From: Mesorhizobium escarrei
GTDB lineage: Bacteria; Pseudomonadota; Alphaproteobacteria; Rhizobiales; Rhizobiaceae
Assembly (NCBI RefSeq): GCF_935825525.1
Contig: NZ_CAKXZT010000035.1
Coordinates: 96,945 to 160,944 of the forward strand
DNA: 64,000 nucleotides
Direction of reading: 5' to 3'
Numbering within the stretch: the stretch's first letter is position 1; each line of letters starts with the position of its first letter. Below are positions 51,634 to 61,856 of the stretch, piece by piece. The translations under genes and the position numbers were made by a program. The notes beneath the pieces are model-generated. The model ran no database searches. It saw only the letters and a program-made list of their open reading frames with translations, and was not told the DNA's origin.

Positions 51634-53344
51634 AACAATGTGTTTCTCTCGCACCACCGGGATGGGTGACCGCCCCGTCGCGGGCAGGCCCTACCGTTTG
51701 TGCATATTTCCAGATCGCGCCCGACTGATAGTCGGTCGCGCGCGCCTTCCATGCCTTTGCCCTGGTCGCCAGTTCGGTGTCGGACAGCGCCACCTCGATG
51801 GTGCCGTTCACCGCGTCGATCGAGATCAAGTCGCCATCCCTGAGCAGCCCGATCGGGCCACCCACGGCGGCTTCCGGCCCGACATGGCCGATGCAGAAAC
51901 CGCGTGTCGCGCCCGAAAAACGCCCGTCGGTGATGAGAGCCACCTTGCCGCCCATGCCCTGGCCATAGAGAGCCGCCGTCGTCGATAGCATTTCGCGCAT
52001 GCCCGGACCGCCGCGCGGTCCTTCGTAGCGGATCACGAGGACCTCGCCTTCGCTGTAGCTGCGATCCGTAACCGCCTGGAAACATTCCTCTTCCGAATCG
52101 AAGCAGCGCGCCGGACCAGAGAATTTAAGCTCCGACATGCCCGCGACCTTCACGATCGCGCCCTCGGGGGCAAGGTTTCCCTTCAAGCCCACGACGCCAC
52201 CCGTTTGGGTGATTGGTCGGTTGGCGGGACGGACCACATCCTGGCTATCATTCCAGGCAACGTGCTCCATATTTTCGGCTAAAGTGCGGCCGGTCACGGT
52301 CAGGCAGTCGCCATGCAGGTAGCCGTGGTCGAGCAACGTCCTCATCAAGAGCGGAATGCCGCCGGCCTCGAACATGTCCTTGGCGACATATTTGCCGCCC
52401 GGCTTCAGGTCGGCGATATAAGGCGTCTTCTCGAAGATCCTGGCGACGTCGAACAGGTCGAACTTTATTCCCGCCTCATGCGCGATCGCCGGCAGATGCA
52501 GCGCTGCGTTGGTCGAGCCGCCGGTGGCCGAGACCACGGTCGCCGCGTTCTCCAGCGCCTTCAGAGTGACGATGTCGCGCGGGCGGATATTCTTAGCGAT
52601 CAGTTCCATGATCTTTTCGCCGGAGGCGAAATTGAAGCGGTCGCGCATCTCATAGGGCGCCGGCGCCCCGCAGGAATAGGGCAGCGCCAGCCCGATGGCC
52701 TCGGCGACGGTGGCCATAGTGTTGGCGGTGAACTGGGCGCCGCAGGAGCCGGCCGACGGACAAGCGGCTTGTTCGATTTCAAGGAGTTCGGCGTCGCCGA
52801 TCGTGCCGACCGAGTGCTGGCCGACGGCCTCGAACACATCCTGCACGGTGATCTGCCTGCCCTTGTAGGAACCGGGCAGGATCGAGCCGCCATAGATGAA
52901 GATCGATGGCACGTTGAGCCGCACCATGGCCATCATCATGCCGGGCAGCGACTTGTCGCAACCGGCAAGGCCGACCAGCGCATCGTAACAATGGCCGCGC
53001 ATGGTGAGTTCGACCGAATCGGCGATGACCTCGCGCGACACCAGCGACGATTTCATGCCCTGGTGGCCCATGGCGATGCCGTCCGTGACGGTGATGGTGC
53101 AGAATTCGCGCGGCGTGCCGTTAGCCGCGGCGACGCCCTTCTTGACCACCTGCGCCTGGCGCATCAGCGAGATGTTGCAGGGTGCCGCCTCGTTCCAGCA
53201 GCTCGCGACGCCGACCAGTGGCTGCGCGATCTCGGCCGCCGACAAGCCCATCGCATAGAGATAGGAGCGGTGCGGCGCACGCGCCGGACCGACGGTCACA
53301 TAGCGGCTGGGCAGCTTGGCCTTGGAGATGACTCTTGCGTTCAT
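51620..53344 (-). CDS. ilvD: Dihydroxy-acid dehydratase
   Basis: A 574-residue Fe-S enzyme of branched-chain amino acid synthesis (IlvD/Edd family). Cluster cysteines are C56 ([10 protein letters not shown]), C129 ([10 protein letters not shown]) and C201 ([17 protein letters not shown]). The C-terminal swivelling domain includes [19 protein letters not shown] and [22 protein letters not shown] 53344 has AAGGGAAGA upstream. The gene slightly overlaps exoR. A 17-bp tandem duplication lies 64 bases upstream of the start. Confidence 0.95.
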   Translation of the reverse strand: MNARVISKAKLPSRYVTVGPARAPHRSYLYAMGLSAAEIAQPLVGVASCWNEAAPCNISLMRQAQVVKKGVAAANGTPREFCTITVTDGIAMGHQGMKSSLVSREVIADSVELTMRGHCYDALVGLAGCDKSLPGMMMAMVRLNVPSIFIYGGSILPGSYKGRQITVQDVFEAVGQHSVGTIGDAELLEIEQAACPSAGSCGAQFTANTMATVAEAIGLALPYSCGAPAPYEMRDRFNFASGEKIMELIAKNIRPRDIVTLKALENAATVVSATGGSTNAALHLPAIAHEAGIKFDLFDVARIFEKTPYIADLKPGGKYVAKDMFEAGGIPLLMRTLLDHGYLHGDCLTVTGRTLAENMEHVAWNDSQDVVRPANRPITQTGGVVGLKGNLAPEGAIVKVAGMSELKFSGPARCFDSEEECFQAVTDRSYSEGEVLVIRYEGPRGGPGMREMLSTTAALYGQGMGGKVALITDGRFSGATRGFCIGHVGPEAAVGGPIGLLRDGDLISIDAVNGTIEVALSDTELATRAKAWKARATDYQSGAIWKYAQTVGPARDGAVTHPGGARETHCYADI

Positions 53345-53407
53345 ACTCTTCCCTTGCCGCGAGCGGTGCGACCTGCCCCACTGCCGAGCCTTTTGGCACG
53401 TGTCCCG

Positions 53408-53441
53408 GGACAAATTCGAGGTGCGGACAAATTCGAGGTGC
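53408..53441. repeat. 17-bp tandem duplication upstream of ilvD
   Basis: GGACAAATTCGAGGTGC occurs twice in direct contact at 53408-53424 and 53425-53441, in the likely ilvD leader or promoter. Confidence 0.9.
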
Positions 53442-53594
53442 GCCGGGTTTATGGCGGGAAGTAGGCAATGTCGGCGGGCGCCGTCGTGGCGCGAGGGATG
53501 TTCAGAAACTGTTGCCAAAACATCACGATCGCGTGAGGCAGAGGGAAGCGGCGTAATTGCAACGCCGCTTGGTCTCCGGGAAGCCCCTCAAGTA

Positions 53595-53621
53595 AAAAAG
53601 CCGGGTATGACCCGGCTTTTT
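53595..53621. terminator. Terminator downstream of the FadL-type gene
   Basis: Perfect 12-bp stem AAAAAGCCGGGT (53595-53606) with ACCCGGCTTTTT (53610-53621) and a three-base loop. It lies 20 bases after the FadL-type stop on the minus strand, with a T run in either direction. Confidence 0.9.
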
Positions 53622-53640
53622 ACTATTTGAAAACATGTAT

Positions 53641-54873
53641 TTAGAACTTGACCTTAACCGAAGCTGAGCCGGCAAGGAGCAGATCGTCGTCATATGTGTA
53701 GGAGACGGCATTTGCCGTGTCGCCAACGCCGGTGAAGGTCGACGACCCACTGGTCAGGACACCGATCGAGCCACCAAGTCTGACCTCGATCTTGTCATTC
53801 GGCGAATAGGAGATGCCGCTGGCGACGGACCAGGTGTCCGACTGATAGCCGGAGGTCGTCGAGGTTCCACGATCCCAGGTCAGCGAAACCGCGGCCGACA
53901 ATTGGTCGGTGAACTTGTGCGCTATGCCGCCCGAAACCGTCCAGCCGTCGCGATAAAGCAGGTCGAAGGAAACTGGCGAGGGAGCACCGGTTACAGGGCT
54001 GCGCACACCGTTGATGGGGATGACGCCAAGCTTGCTCCATTCCTGCCAGCGGATCGAACCAAACGCCAGCCAGCCGGGCGCTATGCCGCTCTGCAGCTTG
54101 AGTTCCACGGCCTGGGGTATCTCAGCCGAGGCGGAGACAGGGAAGACCCCGGTGGCGCCTGGAATCAGATCCGCCGGAAAGGCGCCCCTGAAACCGGTCG
54201 TGTCGACGGTTCCCGACAGTTCGTCATATTTATAGCTCGAAGAGTAGACCAGGCTTGCGCGAAGGGCGATTTCGGGAATTTCATAGGCGGCGCCAGCACG
54301 CCAGCCCCACGCCTCGTCGGAAAGCTGGAACTTGCCGAGGCCGGTATTGCCGAAGGCCAGCAAGGTCTGGCGCGACAGAAATGCATCGACCTCCTGGTAG
54401 GAGACCCCGCCGATGAACCGCAGGGCGCCCTTGCCGACATTCACCTTGTAGGAGCAGGTAAAGCCGAAATCATGTGTTCTGACGTAGTATTCGACCGCTG
54501 ATGGCGAATAGGCGTTGTTCATTCCGAAGTCCGCCTCCGCGCCATACGGTTCCGTATAGGTCGCAAGGCAATCCACTGGTTCAAAAATGTTGGCCTTGAT
54601 GCCGATGCGCGGCACCGCATAGTCGCCACCAACGTCCACTGACGGGGACGACAACGCAACTGGGTTTGGCGGGGAATCCAGGCGCTGCACATTCTTCAGT
54701 TTGCGCTGTGGCGAAACATAGGTGACGCCGGCGTCGAACGAATATGGCGCGGCATCGAACAACTGGTCGATGTTGACACCGCCCCGGTCGAAGCCGCCAG
54801 CGTTGGCAACGCCCGACGTCAACAGCGAAAAGCACCCCGCCCCCAGCAGCGCTTTCAGACGCAAATTGTTCAT
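53641..54873 (-). CDS. Outer membrane transport protein, OmpP1/FadL family
   Basis: A 410-residue outer membrane beta-barrel. The signal peptide ends GVANA at about residue 25, followed by the N-terminal plug region (GGFDRGGVNIDQLFDAAPYS). The barrel strands alternate, for example PRIGIKANIFEPVDCLATYT, and the protein ends with KVKF, a C-terminal phenylalanine for Bam recognition. FadL proteins take up hydrophobic compounds such as long-chain fatty acids. GGGGAGGAG precedes the ATG. It is monocistronic by its terminator. Confidence 0.87.
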   Translation of the reverse strand: MNNLRLKALLGAGCFSLLTSGVANAGGFDRGGVNIDQLFDAAPYSFDAGVTYVSPQRKLKNVQRLDSPPNPVALSSPSVDVGGDYAVPRIGIKANIFEPVDCLATYTEPYGAEADFGMNNAYSPSAVEYYVRTHDFGFTCSYKVNVGKGALRFIGGVSYQEVDAFLSRQTLLAFGNTGLGKFQLSDEAWGWRAGAAYEIPEIALRASLVYSSSYKYDELSGTVDTTGFRGAFPADLIPGATGVFPVSASAEIPQAVELKLQSGIAPGWLAFGSIRWQEWSKLGVIPINGVRSPVTGAPSPVSFDLLYRDGWTVSGGIAHKFTDQLSAAVSLTWDRGTSTTSGYQSDTWSVASGISYSPNDKIEVRLGGSIGVLTSGSSTFTGVGDTANAVSYTYDDDLLLAGSASVKVKF

Positions 54874-55308
54874 GAATCTCCTCCCCTAGTACGAATGGAC
54901 TAAGCTAGACCCAATTCAAGTTAACGGCGCAACAACGAATTCTCGATGCGTACATGTACACCTTCGCCGACCGCATTTCAGACAGCGTGACAGCTTCACC
55001 GCAGAGCCGGAAAATGGCCCGTTCGGTTGCAAATCGAGAAAAAAACTCGGAAAACTCACCTGGAACGGCGCAAAAACCGCCCGTTTTGCGGCAACCGAGC
55101 CCGTTGTTACATTATGGCAACAATGGGGCTAAAACATTCCGTTTACGTCAAGATTTACGCTGCGGAATGCCTATTTTTCGTGCAGGAAGGCGGTCCGAAA
55201 AGCGAGTTCGCAGGACTTGCGATTCCTGAGCATCAGGCCAAAAAAGCGGAAGCCGAGTTTGGCAAATCCGCTCCTCAGCCAATTTTTTTCTCAAACACCA
55301 GGGATGGC
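54874..55308. other. Intergenic region between valS and the FadL-type gene
   Basis: A 435-base gap. No open frame with a ribosome site, tRNA or strong hairpin is recognised. It must contain the FadL-type promoter; base composition is lower in GC than the neighbours. Confidence 0.5.
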
Positions 55309-58092
55309 TCAACCGGCTTCGCGCACGCGTGTCAGAGCCACTGAAAGCTTCTCTTGCGCCTCGCGATATTCGGCGAGTTTTTCGCGCTCGGCTTCCACGA
55401 CATCTTCCGGCGCGTTGGCGACGAATTTGTCGTTGGACAGCTTCTTGTGCAGGCGGGCGATCTCTTCGGTCACCTTGACCAGCTCCTTTTGCAGCCGCGC
55501 CGCCTCGGCGGCAAGGTCGATCAGGCTGCCGAGCGGCAGGCAGATGGTGGCCTCGTTGAGCACGATCTGGGCGGAGCCCTTGGGCGCCGTATCGACAAGC
55601 GAGATGTCGCCGACCCGCGCCAGTCGCTTGACGGCCGAGGCCTGACGCTCAAGCCTTTCCCGGGTTGCGGTATTGGCGCCGATCACCATCAGCGGCGCGA
55701 TCGCCGCCGGCGGCACGTTCATTTCCGAGCGCACGGAGCGGATGCCTGAGACCAGATCGACCAGCCAGTTGATGTCGGCGGCCGCTGCCTCGTCCTCGAA
55801 GTCGGGCGACGGCCACGCGGCATGGCAAAGCAGCGATGGCCGTTCCTTGCCCCCACCCGATGTCTCAGCCCACAGCTCTTCGGTCATGAATGGCATCATC
55901 GGATGCAGCAGCTTGTAGATCTCGTCGAGCACGAAGGCGACGCAAGCCCGGCTCTCGGCCTTGGCAGCCTCGTCCGGACCTGTGAACACCGGCTTCAGCA
56001 GTTCCAGGTACCAGTCGCAGAACAGGTTCCAGACGAAGCGGTAGGCCGCGCCCGCAGCCTCGTTGAACCGGTATGAAGTGATGCCATCGGTAATTTCGCG
56101 CGCCGCGCGCGTCAGTTCGGTCAGTATCCAGCGGTTGACCGCCAGCTTGGCGTCGTTCAGCCAGAACTCGTCGTTTCTCGCGACGTCGTTCATCTCGGCA
56201 AAACGCGTCGCGTTCCACAGCTTGGTGCCGAAGTTGCGGTAGCCGGCGATACGAGCCGGATCGAGCTTCACGTCACGCCCTTGCGCGGCCATCACCGTCA
56301 GCGTGAAGCGCAGTGCGTCGGCGCCATATTCGTCGATGAGATCGAGCGGGTCGATGACGTTGCCTTTCGACTTCGACATCTTCTGCCCGTTCTTGTCGCG
56401 CACCAGCGCATGGACATAGACGGTGTGGAACGGCTCCTCCCCCATGAAATGCAGGCCCATCATCATCATGCGAGCGACCCAGAAGAAGATGATGTCGAAG
56501 CCGGTTACCAGCACGTCGGTCTGGTAGTAGGTCTTCAGCTCCGGCGTCTGGTCCGGCCAGCCGAGCGTCGAGAACGGCCACAGCGCCGAGGAAAACCATG
56601 TGTCGAGCACATCCTCGTCGCGGATCAGGATCTCGCCCGGCTTGAAATTTTCGAGTTTGTCCTCGACCCAGGCCTTCCACGGCCCTTCCAGCGCCAGATA
56701 ATATTCAATTGCGGCGGCGAGCGCCTCCTCCTCGGTCTTCTCGACGAAGATGCGGCCGTCCGGCCCGTACCAGGCCGGGATCTGGTGTCCCCACCAGAGT
56801 TGGCGCGAAATGCACCAGGGCTGGATGTTCTCCATCCAGTCGAAATAAGTCTTCTCCCAGTTTTTCGGCACGAACCTGGTGCGGCCCTCGCGCACTGAGG
56901 CGATCGCCGGCTTGGCGAGCTCCGCCGCGTTCGCATACCATTGTTCGGTCAGGAACGGTTCGATCGGCACGCCGCCGCGATCGCCATGCGGCACGGCATG
57001 GCGATGCGGCTCAACCTTTTCGAGGAAGCCGCCCGCCTCCATCAGCTCAACGATCTTTTTGCGCGCGACGAAACGATCGAGGCCGTTGAGCTCATCCCAG
57101 ACGGCCTGACGCTCGGGTGTTACCTCCAGTCCGGCGAGAAACTCGTCATTGTCGGTGAGGGTGACCGCCGCCTCGACGGTGAGGATATTGATGGCCGGCA
57201 GCTTGTGGCGCCTACCGACCTCGAAGTCGTTGAAGTCGTGCGCTGGCGTGATCTTGACCGCGCCGCTGCCTTTCTCCGGATCGGAATATTGGTCCGCCAC
57301 CACCGGGATCTTGCGGCCAACGATCGGCAGGACGAGGTTCTTGCCGACCAGATGCCGAAAACGCTCGTCGTCGGGATGCACCGCCACCGCCGTATCGCCC
57401 AGCATCGTCTCGGGCCGCGTCGTCGCCACGGTGATGAAGGTTTTTGGATTTTCCGGATCGAAAACCTCGCCCTCGACGGGATAGCGGAAATGCCAGAGAT
57501 TGCCGTTGACCTCCTGCTGTTCGACCTCGAGGTCGGAAATCGCAGTCAAGAGCTTCGGGTCCCAGTTCACAAGGCGCTTGTCCTTGTAGATCAGGCCTTC
57601 CTTGTAGAGGGTGACGAACACTTCGAGCACCGCTTTGGACAGACCCTCGTCCATGGTGAAACGCTCTCGGCTCCAGTCGGCCGAGGCCCCCAGCCGCTTC
57701 AACTGGTTGAAGATCGCGCCGCCGGATTCGGCCTTCCACTCCCAGACCTTCTCGATGAACTCATCGCGCGTCAGGTCGCGGCGGTGGATCTGCTTCTCCA
57801 TAAGCTGGCGCTCGACTACCATCTGCGTGGCGATGCCGGCGTGGTCCATGCCGGGCTGCCACAGCACGTTCTTGCCGCGCATGCGCTCGAAGCGCACCAG
57901 AATGTCCTGCAGCGTGTTGTTGAGCGCATGGCCCATATGCAGCGAGCCGGTGACGTTCGGAGGCGGGATGACGATGGTGAAGGCTTCCGCGCCCTCCTCG
58001 GCGCCTACGCCGGCACGAAACGCGTCGGCCTCCTCCCAGACTTTGGCGATCTTCGGCTCGACGATTTTTGCGTCGTAGGTTTTTTCGAGCAT
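55309..58092 (-). CDS. valS: Valyl-tRNA synthetase
   Basis: A 927-residue class I synthetase. HIGH motif: PPNVTGSLHMGHALNN near residue 45; the CP1 editing domain contains TTRPETMLGDTAVAVHPDDE and THD-like PAHDFNDFEVG; KMSKS motif: KMSKSKGNVIDPLDLI near 555. The C-terminal ends in a coiled-coil arm (LAAEAARLQKELVKVTEEIA) that binds tRNA, as in most bacterial ValS. Start MLEKTYDAKIVEPKIAKVWE is standard. Confidence 0.96.
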   Translation of the reverse strand: MLEKTYDAKIVEPKIAKVWEEADAFRAGVGAEEGAEAFTIVIPPPNVTGSLHMGHALNNTLQDILVRFERMRGKNVLWQPGMDHAGIATQMVVERQLMEKQIHRRDLTRDEFIEKVWEWKAESGGAIFNQLKRLGASADWSRERFTMDEGLSKAVLEVFVTLYKEGLIYKDKRLVNWDPKLLTAISDLEVEQQEVNGNLWHFRYPVEGEVFDPENPKTFITVATTRPETMLGDTAVAVHPDDERFRHLVGKNLVLPIVGRKIPVVADQYSDPEKGSGAVKITPAHDFNDFEVGRRHKLPAINILTVEAAVTLTDNDEFLAGLEVTPERQAVWDELNGLDRFVARKKIVELMEAGGFLEKVEPHRHAVPHGDRGGVPIEPFLTEQWYANAAELAKPAIASVREGRTRFVPKNWEKTYFDWMENIQPWCISRQLWWGHQIPAWYGPDGRIFVEKTEEEALAAAIEYYLALEGPWKAWVEDKLENFKPGEILIRDEDVLDTWFSSALWPFSTLGWPDQTPELKTYYQTDVLVTGFDIIFFWVARMMMMGLHFMGEEPFHTVYVHALVRDKNGQKMSKSKGNVIDPLDLIDEYGADALRFTLTVMAAQGRDVKLDPARIAGYRNFGTKLWNATRFAEMNDVARNDEFWLNDAKLAVNRWILTELTRAAREITDGITSYRFNEAAGAAYRFVWNLFCDWYLELLKPVFTGPDEAAKAESRACVAFVLDEIYKLLHPMMPFMTEELWAETSGGGKERPSLLCHAAWPSPDFEDEAAAADINWLVDLVSGIRSVRSEMNVPPAAIAPLMVIGANTATRERLERQASAVKRLARVGDISLVDTAPKGSAQIVLNEATICLPLGSLIDLAAEAARLQKELVKVTEEIARLHKKLSNDKFVANAPEDVVEAEREKLAEYREAQEKLSVALTRVREAG

Positions 58093-58310
58093 GGAAAGGC
58101 GTCCGGGCTGTCGGGTTTTTGCTGGTCCGGTGTAAATCGGAAGGTTTTGGCCAAGTCAACCGCGAGCGGCAGGCAAGCGGGCTCGCCTGCATACAGATAG
58201 ATCGGACAAGATCGCAGGCAATGCCACTGCCGAGGTCGTAGGCATTGCATCGCGCATCAACGAAGACGTCGCCCACCGCGGCAGGGTTCATCCGTCGACC
58301 GTCGGAATTA

Positions 58311-59198
58311 TTACTGTGCGCCGCGCGCTACGCGTTCGATTTCCTCGCGCACCAGCCGCTCGACCAGCGTCGGCAGATTGTTGTCCAGCCAGTCCTGCAG
58401 CATGGGCCTCAGCATCTCCTCGGCCATCTCGTCGAAGGTTTTCTTGCTGCGGCTGGCGAACGCATCGGAAAGCTCGCCGAAGGCGGCGGCAACTTGCCGG
58501 CCCGTATGTTCGGAAAGAATCGCCGGACGCGTGGACGGTGCCTCGCTCGTCGCCGGGCGCGCCAACCCGCTTCGCGGCGCGGCCGGCTCGAAAGCATGTT
58601 CGGCCGCGTCCTCCAAAACCTCAGCCTTCGGTTCGGCGTCCGGCGTCTGTCGCAGCTCAGCCCTGTCTGGGGCCCTGTCCGGCTTGGCCACGATCTTCGC
58701 TTCGCCAATTGCGGCGATATCACGCCGCCACCCGGCAACGATACTGTCGGTCGTCTCCGCAACCCTTGCCGTCGCAGACGCATCCGGCTCCAGCTTGGCG
58801 GCCGCGGCCGCTTCGGCCGCGACCCTGTCGCCAGCAAACGTCACGGGCGATTTGACCGGAGCCGGATCGGAACGCGCCGGCGGCTCCACGCGCGCGAAGA
58901 CAGGCTTGACGGCCGACGGCTGCGCCTGCACCTCGGTCAGCGTGGCCGGCCTCCTGGCGTCGAACCCAGGACGCAACTCGGCGCGAAACGCACTCACCTC
59001 AGGTGGCGTCCCGCCTACCTCCGGCGGCGTCCCGCCTGCCGCCGGTGCCGGCACAGCTACCGACGTCAGATCCTGCAGCAGGTCATCCGTTTCGTCCGGC
59101 TGCTTGCGGCCGGTGTCGTTGTCCTCGATGATCCTTCTGATGGAAGCCAGTATCTCCTCCATGGAAGGTTCGCGCTGTACGCTGCTTGCCGTCGCCAT
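58311..59198 (-). CDS. popZ: PopZ-like polar organizing protein (DUF2497)
   Basis: About 295 residues from ATG 59198. The conserved N-terminal helix is SMEEILASIRRIIEDNDTGR; the middle is long, Pro/Ala/acid-rich and apparently disordered; the C-terminal oligomerisation region is TFDEMAEEMLRPMLQDWLDN followed by LPTLVERLVREEIERVARG. This three-part plan defines PopZ, which forms condensates at cell poles and anchors ParB/centromeres in Caulobacter and at the growing pole in Agrobacterium. It lies between valS and the TolC-type gene. Confidence 0.86.
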   Translation of the reverse strand: MATASSVQREPSMEEILASIRRIIEDNDTGRKQPDETDDLLQDLTSVAVPAPAAGGTPPEVGGTPPEVSAFRAELRPGFDARRPATLTEVQAQPSAVKPVFARVEPPARSDPAPVKSPVTFAGDRVAAEAAAAAKLEPDASATARVAETTDSIVAGWRRDIAAIGEAKIVAKPDRAPDRAELRQTPDAEPKAEVLEDAAEHAFEPAAPRSGLARPATSEAPSTRPAILSEHTGRQVAAAFGELSDAFASRSKKTFDEMAEEMLRPMLQDWLDNNLPTLVERLVREEIERVARGAQ

Positions 59199-59334
59199 CG
59201 TCACATCCGCCGCCCTTGTGACTCGTTGCAGATTTCCTGTCCGGCCAAAGCCGGATTCGAATCATGGCAACAGCGTAACCGACGGATCGCCTTACGAGAA
59301 TCCCCAATCTGAGGGCATGTTGGATTTCAACAGA

Positions 59335-59374
59335 TTAGAGCCCGCGCCTCCTTTTTTGGACGCGCGGGCTCTAA
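59335..59374 (-). terminator. Terminator-like hairpin after the TolC-type gene
   Basis: A 13-bp perfect stem (TTAGAGCCCGCGC, 59335-59347, with 59362-59374) and a 14-base loop, 40 bases past the TolC-type stop. There is no strong T tract, so it may be a weak terminator between this gene and popZ. Confidence 0.6.
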
Positions 59375-59414
59375 ATAGCTTGAAACTGGACGGAAGTTGA
59401 AACTGGTGAGGTGA

Positions 59415-60815
59415 TCAGCGGCCGTCTGGCGTGCGCAGGCCGATCCACTTGTCCTTGACCGCATTGTAATGTTCTTCGGGCTTGTATTTCACTACCTGAA
59501 GGGCGAGACGCTCGACCGAAAGACGACCGATAGCCGACAGGATGGCATAGCTCGCCACCACCAGATCGCGTTCGGCGCCGGCCTGGTTGATCTTGGCGGT
59601 GATGAGGGTAGCCTGCGCGTTGAGAACGTCGAGCGTGGTGCGCTGGCCGACATTGCGCTCCTCAATGACGCCGCTTAGGGCAAGCTGCGCGGCGGCGATC
59701 ACCTGCCTGTTGGCCACCACGGTTTGCTGAGCGGCGGTATATTGCGTCCACGCCGAGGTCACGGCCTGCCGCACGGTGTCGCGGCTGACATCGACCTCGA
59801 TCCGGGCCTGGCTGAGTGATTCCTTATTCTGACGCACTATCGCCGACGTCCGCCCGCCCGAATAGATCGGTATAGTCAAGGTGGCGCCGATGCTGGCCGA
59901 ATTGGTTGTGCCGTCTTGCCCCGTATCGGCGGAGCCCGGAGCTGTTCTGCGATAGGCGCTGGAAACGCCGGCGGAAGCCGAAAGCTGCGGCAGCAGTGCG
60001 CCTTCAGCCGATTTCACCGAAAACGCCGCCGCGTCGACCAGGTGCTGGGTGGCGAGGATGGCCGGGTGCTCGCTGGATGCAATCGCGATAGCCGCATCGA
60101 GGTTCGACGGCAACAGCTTCGCCAGCGGCGAAGCGGCCCTGAGCCTGCCTGGCTCGTCGCCAACGATCTGGCGATAGGTCGCAGCGCTCGCCAGCGCCTG
60201 AGCGCGGGCGGCGGCCAGTTCCGCCACAGCGGAGGAGCGCTCGGCATCGGCCTGCGCAACGTCGGTGCGGGTGCCTTCGCCGACCTCGAAGCGCGAGCGC
60301 GCCGCGCGTGCCTGCTCGGTTAGGAATTGCAGGTTCTGTTCCGTCAGCACCGCCACTTGCCGATCGCGGATCACGTCCATGTAGGCGCTTGCCGCGTTGA
60401 ACAAAATGTTCTCTTCGGTGTTGCGCAGGCTCTCGACCGAGGCGCGGACCTGCGATTCGGCGGCGGCGACGTTGTTCCTGGTCTGAAAGCCGTCGAACAA
60501 GGTCTGGTCGATCTGGACGCCGAAGTTGCCGGTGGTTAACGAAAGGTCTCGACTCGGCCCGCGACGGGCATCGAAATGGCTTCTGGAGAAGTCGATGTCC
60601 GCAGAACCGGTGATGACCGGGCGCCAGCCGGACTTGGCGATGGCGACGCCCTCGTCGGTGACGCGGACGCCGGCGCGGGCCGAATTGAGCTGGGAATTGT
60701 TCTGATAGGCTTTTGAAAGTGCACCAAGAATGGTTTCCGCCGAGGCGCCTAGCGGAGAAAGCGCGGTCGCCGAGAAGAGGACGGCGGCAAAAAGACTCTT
60801 GCGTAAAGACGGCAC
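59415..60815 (-). CDS. tolC: TolC family outer membrane efflux/secretion protein
   Basis: About 466 residues from GTG 60815 (GAGGG six bases upstream); an ATG at 60839 would add eight residues. A signal peptide ends GASAE. The body has the two TolC repeats: LSKAYQNNSQLNSARAGVRV, ... EQARAARSRFEVGEGTRTDV ... and in the second half IEERNVGQRTTLDVLNAQAT, the classical structural repeats. It forms the trimeric exit duct for type I secretion and efflux pumps. No pump genes are adjacent; a Pcm-like gene lies upstream. Confidence 0.9.
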   Translation of the reverse strand: MPSLRKSLFAAVLFSATALSPLGASAETILGALSKAYQNNSQLNSARAGVRVTDEGVAIAKSGWRPVITGSADIDFSRSHFDARRGPSRDLSLTTGNFGVQIDQTLFDGFQTRNNVAAAESQVRASVESLRNTEENILFNAASAYMDVIRDRQVAVLTEQNLQFLTEQARAARSRFEVGEGTRTDVAQADAERSSAVAELAAARAQALASAATYRQIVGDEPGRLRAASPLAKLLPSNLDAAIAIASSEHPAILATQHLVDAAAFSVKSAEGALLPQLSASAGVSSAYRRTAPGSADTGQDGTTNSASIGATLTIPIYSGGRTSAIVRQNKESLSQARIEVDVSRDTVRQAVTSAWTQYTAAQQTVVANRQVIAAAQLALSGVIEERNVGQRTTLDVLNAQATLITAKINQAGAERDLVVASYAILSAIGRLSVERLALQVVKYKPEEHYNAVKDKWIGLRTPDGR

Positions 60816-61001
60816 GTTATTCCCTCGTTCGTTTTGCATGGGAACCACACCGCGCCGGCTTCTCCCATTCGGGCAGCCGGCGCGGTGTGTTTCAGGTTCC
60901 CTGCTGTCTGCCCCCAAAAGAAAACCCCGATTGTGCGGATCAGCAACGATTGTTCAAGCGCAAGCGAACATGACAACGGCTTTGCTGCAAGCCAAAATCA
61001 C

Positions 61002-61670
61002 TCAGAACTCGAACGCACGAATACGTTCGAATCCCGGTAGTGGCTTAATTGCCGCATTAAAGGCGCCTCGACCGGTTACACCCCCCCCTGTTTTCAGGAA
61101 CAATCGGGCCACGCCCGAATTCCCCTGCCCTTCGACGGCGACGAGCCGACCGCCTTCCGCAAGCTGGTCGAGCAGCGTCTCCGGCACTTTCTCCACGCTG
61201 CCGCCGATGAAAATGACGTCGTAGGGTGCTCCCGCGGCATGGCCTTCCGGCAGCGGTCCCTTGACCACGCTGACATTGTCGCAGCCCAGCGCCGAAAGCG
61301 TCGACATCGCGGTCTCGGCCAATGCCGGATCGCTTTCCAGCGCAACGACGGATTTTGCCAGCCGCGACAAGATCGCTGCCGCATAGCCGGTGCCGCAACC
61401 GACATCGAGCGCCGAATCGCCAGGGCCGATCTCGGCCAGTTGCATCAGCTTGGCCAGCGGCGAAGGCTCCATGAGATAGCGTGGGCCGTCCGCTCCATTG
61501 GCAATGCGGATGTCTTCGTCGATATAGGCCAGATCGCGCTGGCCGGGGGCGACAAAGGCTTCGCGCGGCACGACAAGCATCGCCTCGAGCAGCGGCGCGC
61601 TGGTCACATCGGTGGTGCGGATCTGGCCGTCGACCATTTTCACCCGACGTTCGGCGAAATCAGCGCTCAT
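61002..61670 (-). CDS. Protein-L-isoaspartate O-methyltransferase-like protein
   Basis: A 222-residue SAM methyltransferase related to Pcm. Motif I is ALDVGCGTGYAAAILSRLAK; MVDGQIRTTDVTSAPLLEAM and VPREAFVAPGQRDLAYIDED are characteristic of the rhizobial Pcm-like proteins encoded next to TolC. The substrate-binding part differs from the gene at 34035. It is upstream of tolC on the same strand. Confidence 0.83.
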   Translation of the reverse strand: MSADFAERRVKMVDGQIRTTDVTSAPLLEAMLVVPREAFVAPGQRDLAYIDEDIRIANGADGPRYLMEPSPLAKLMQLAEIGPGDSALDVGCGTGYAAAILSRLAKSVVALESDPALAETAMSTLSALGCDNVSVVKGPLPEGHAAGAPYDVIFIGGSVEKVPETLLDQLAEGGRLVAVEGQGNSGVARLFLKTGGGVTGRGAFNAAIKPLPGFERIRAFEF

Positions 61671-61782
61671 CTTCCAACCACTCTGCCCAAGCCAATCCGC
61701 CCAAGACCACTCCGCTTGCCGCGCCAGGACCGCGGCTCATGTCGACCGGCCCCCCGGAGCGGATGCACGGGAGCTTGGCATT

Positions 61783-61856
61783 TGGAGGCCTCGCCCGGAA
61801 TCGAACCGGGGTGCAAGGATTTGCAGTCCTCTGCGTAACCACTCCGCCACGAGGCC
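61783..61856 (-). tRNA. tRNA-Cys (anticodon GCA)
   Basis: On the minus strand the acceptor GGCCTCG pairs with CGAGGCC, with discriminator T and an encoded CCA. The anticodon loop is CTGCAAA with GCA, the T-loop is TTCGATT, and the D-arm is GCGGAGTGGTTACGC. 74 bases including CCA. Confidence 0.95.

Noticed and set aside
55027..55344. 105-residue plus-strand frame in the valS-FadL gap
   Set aside because: It lacks a ribosome site and coding bias, and its end overlaps valS antisense.
56941..58200. 419-residue plus-strand frame opposite valS
   Set aside because: Shadow of valS; the minus strand carries all synthetase motifs.
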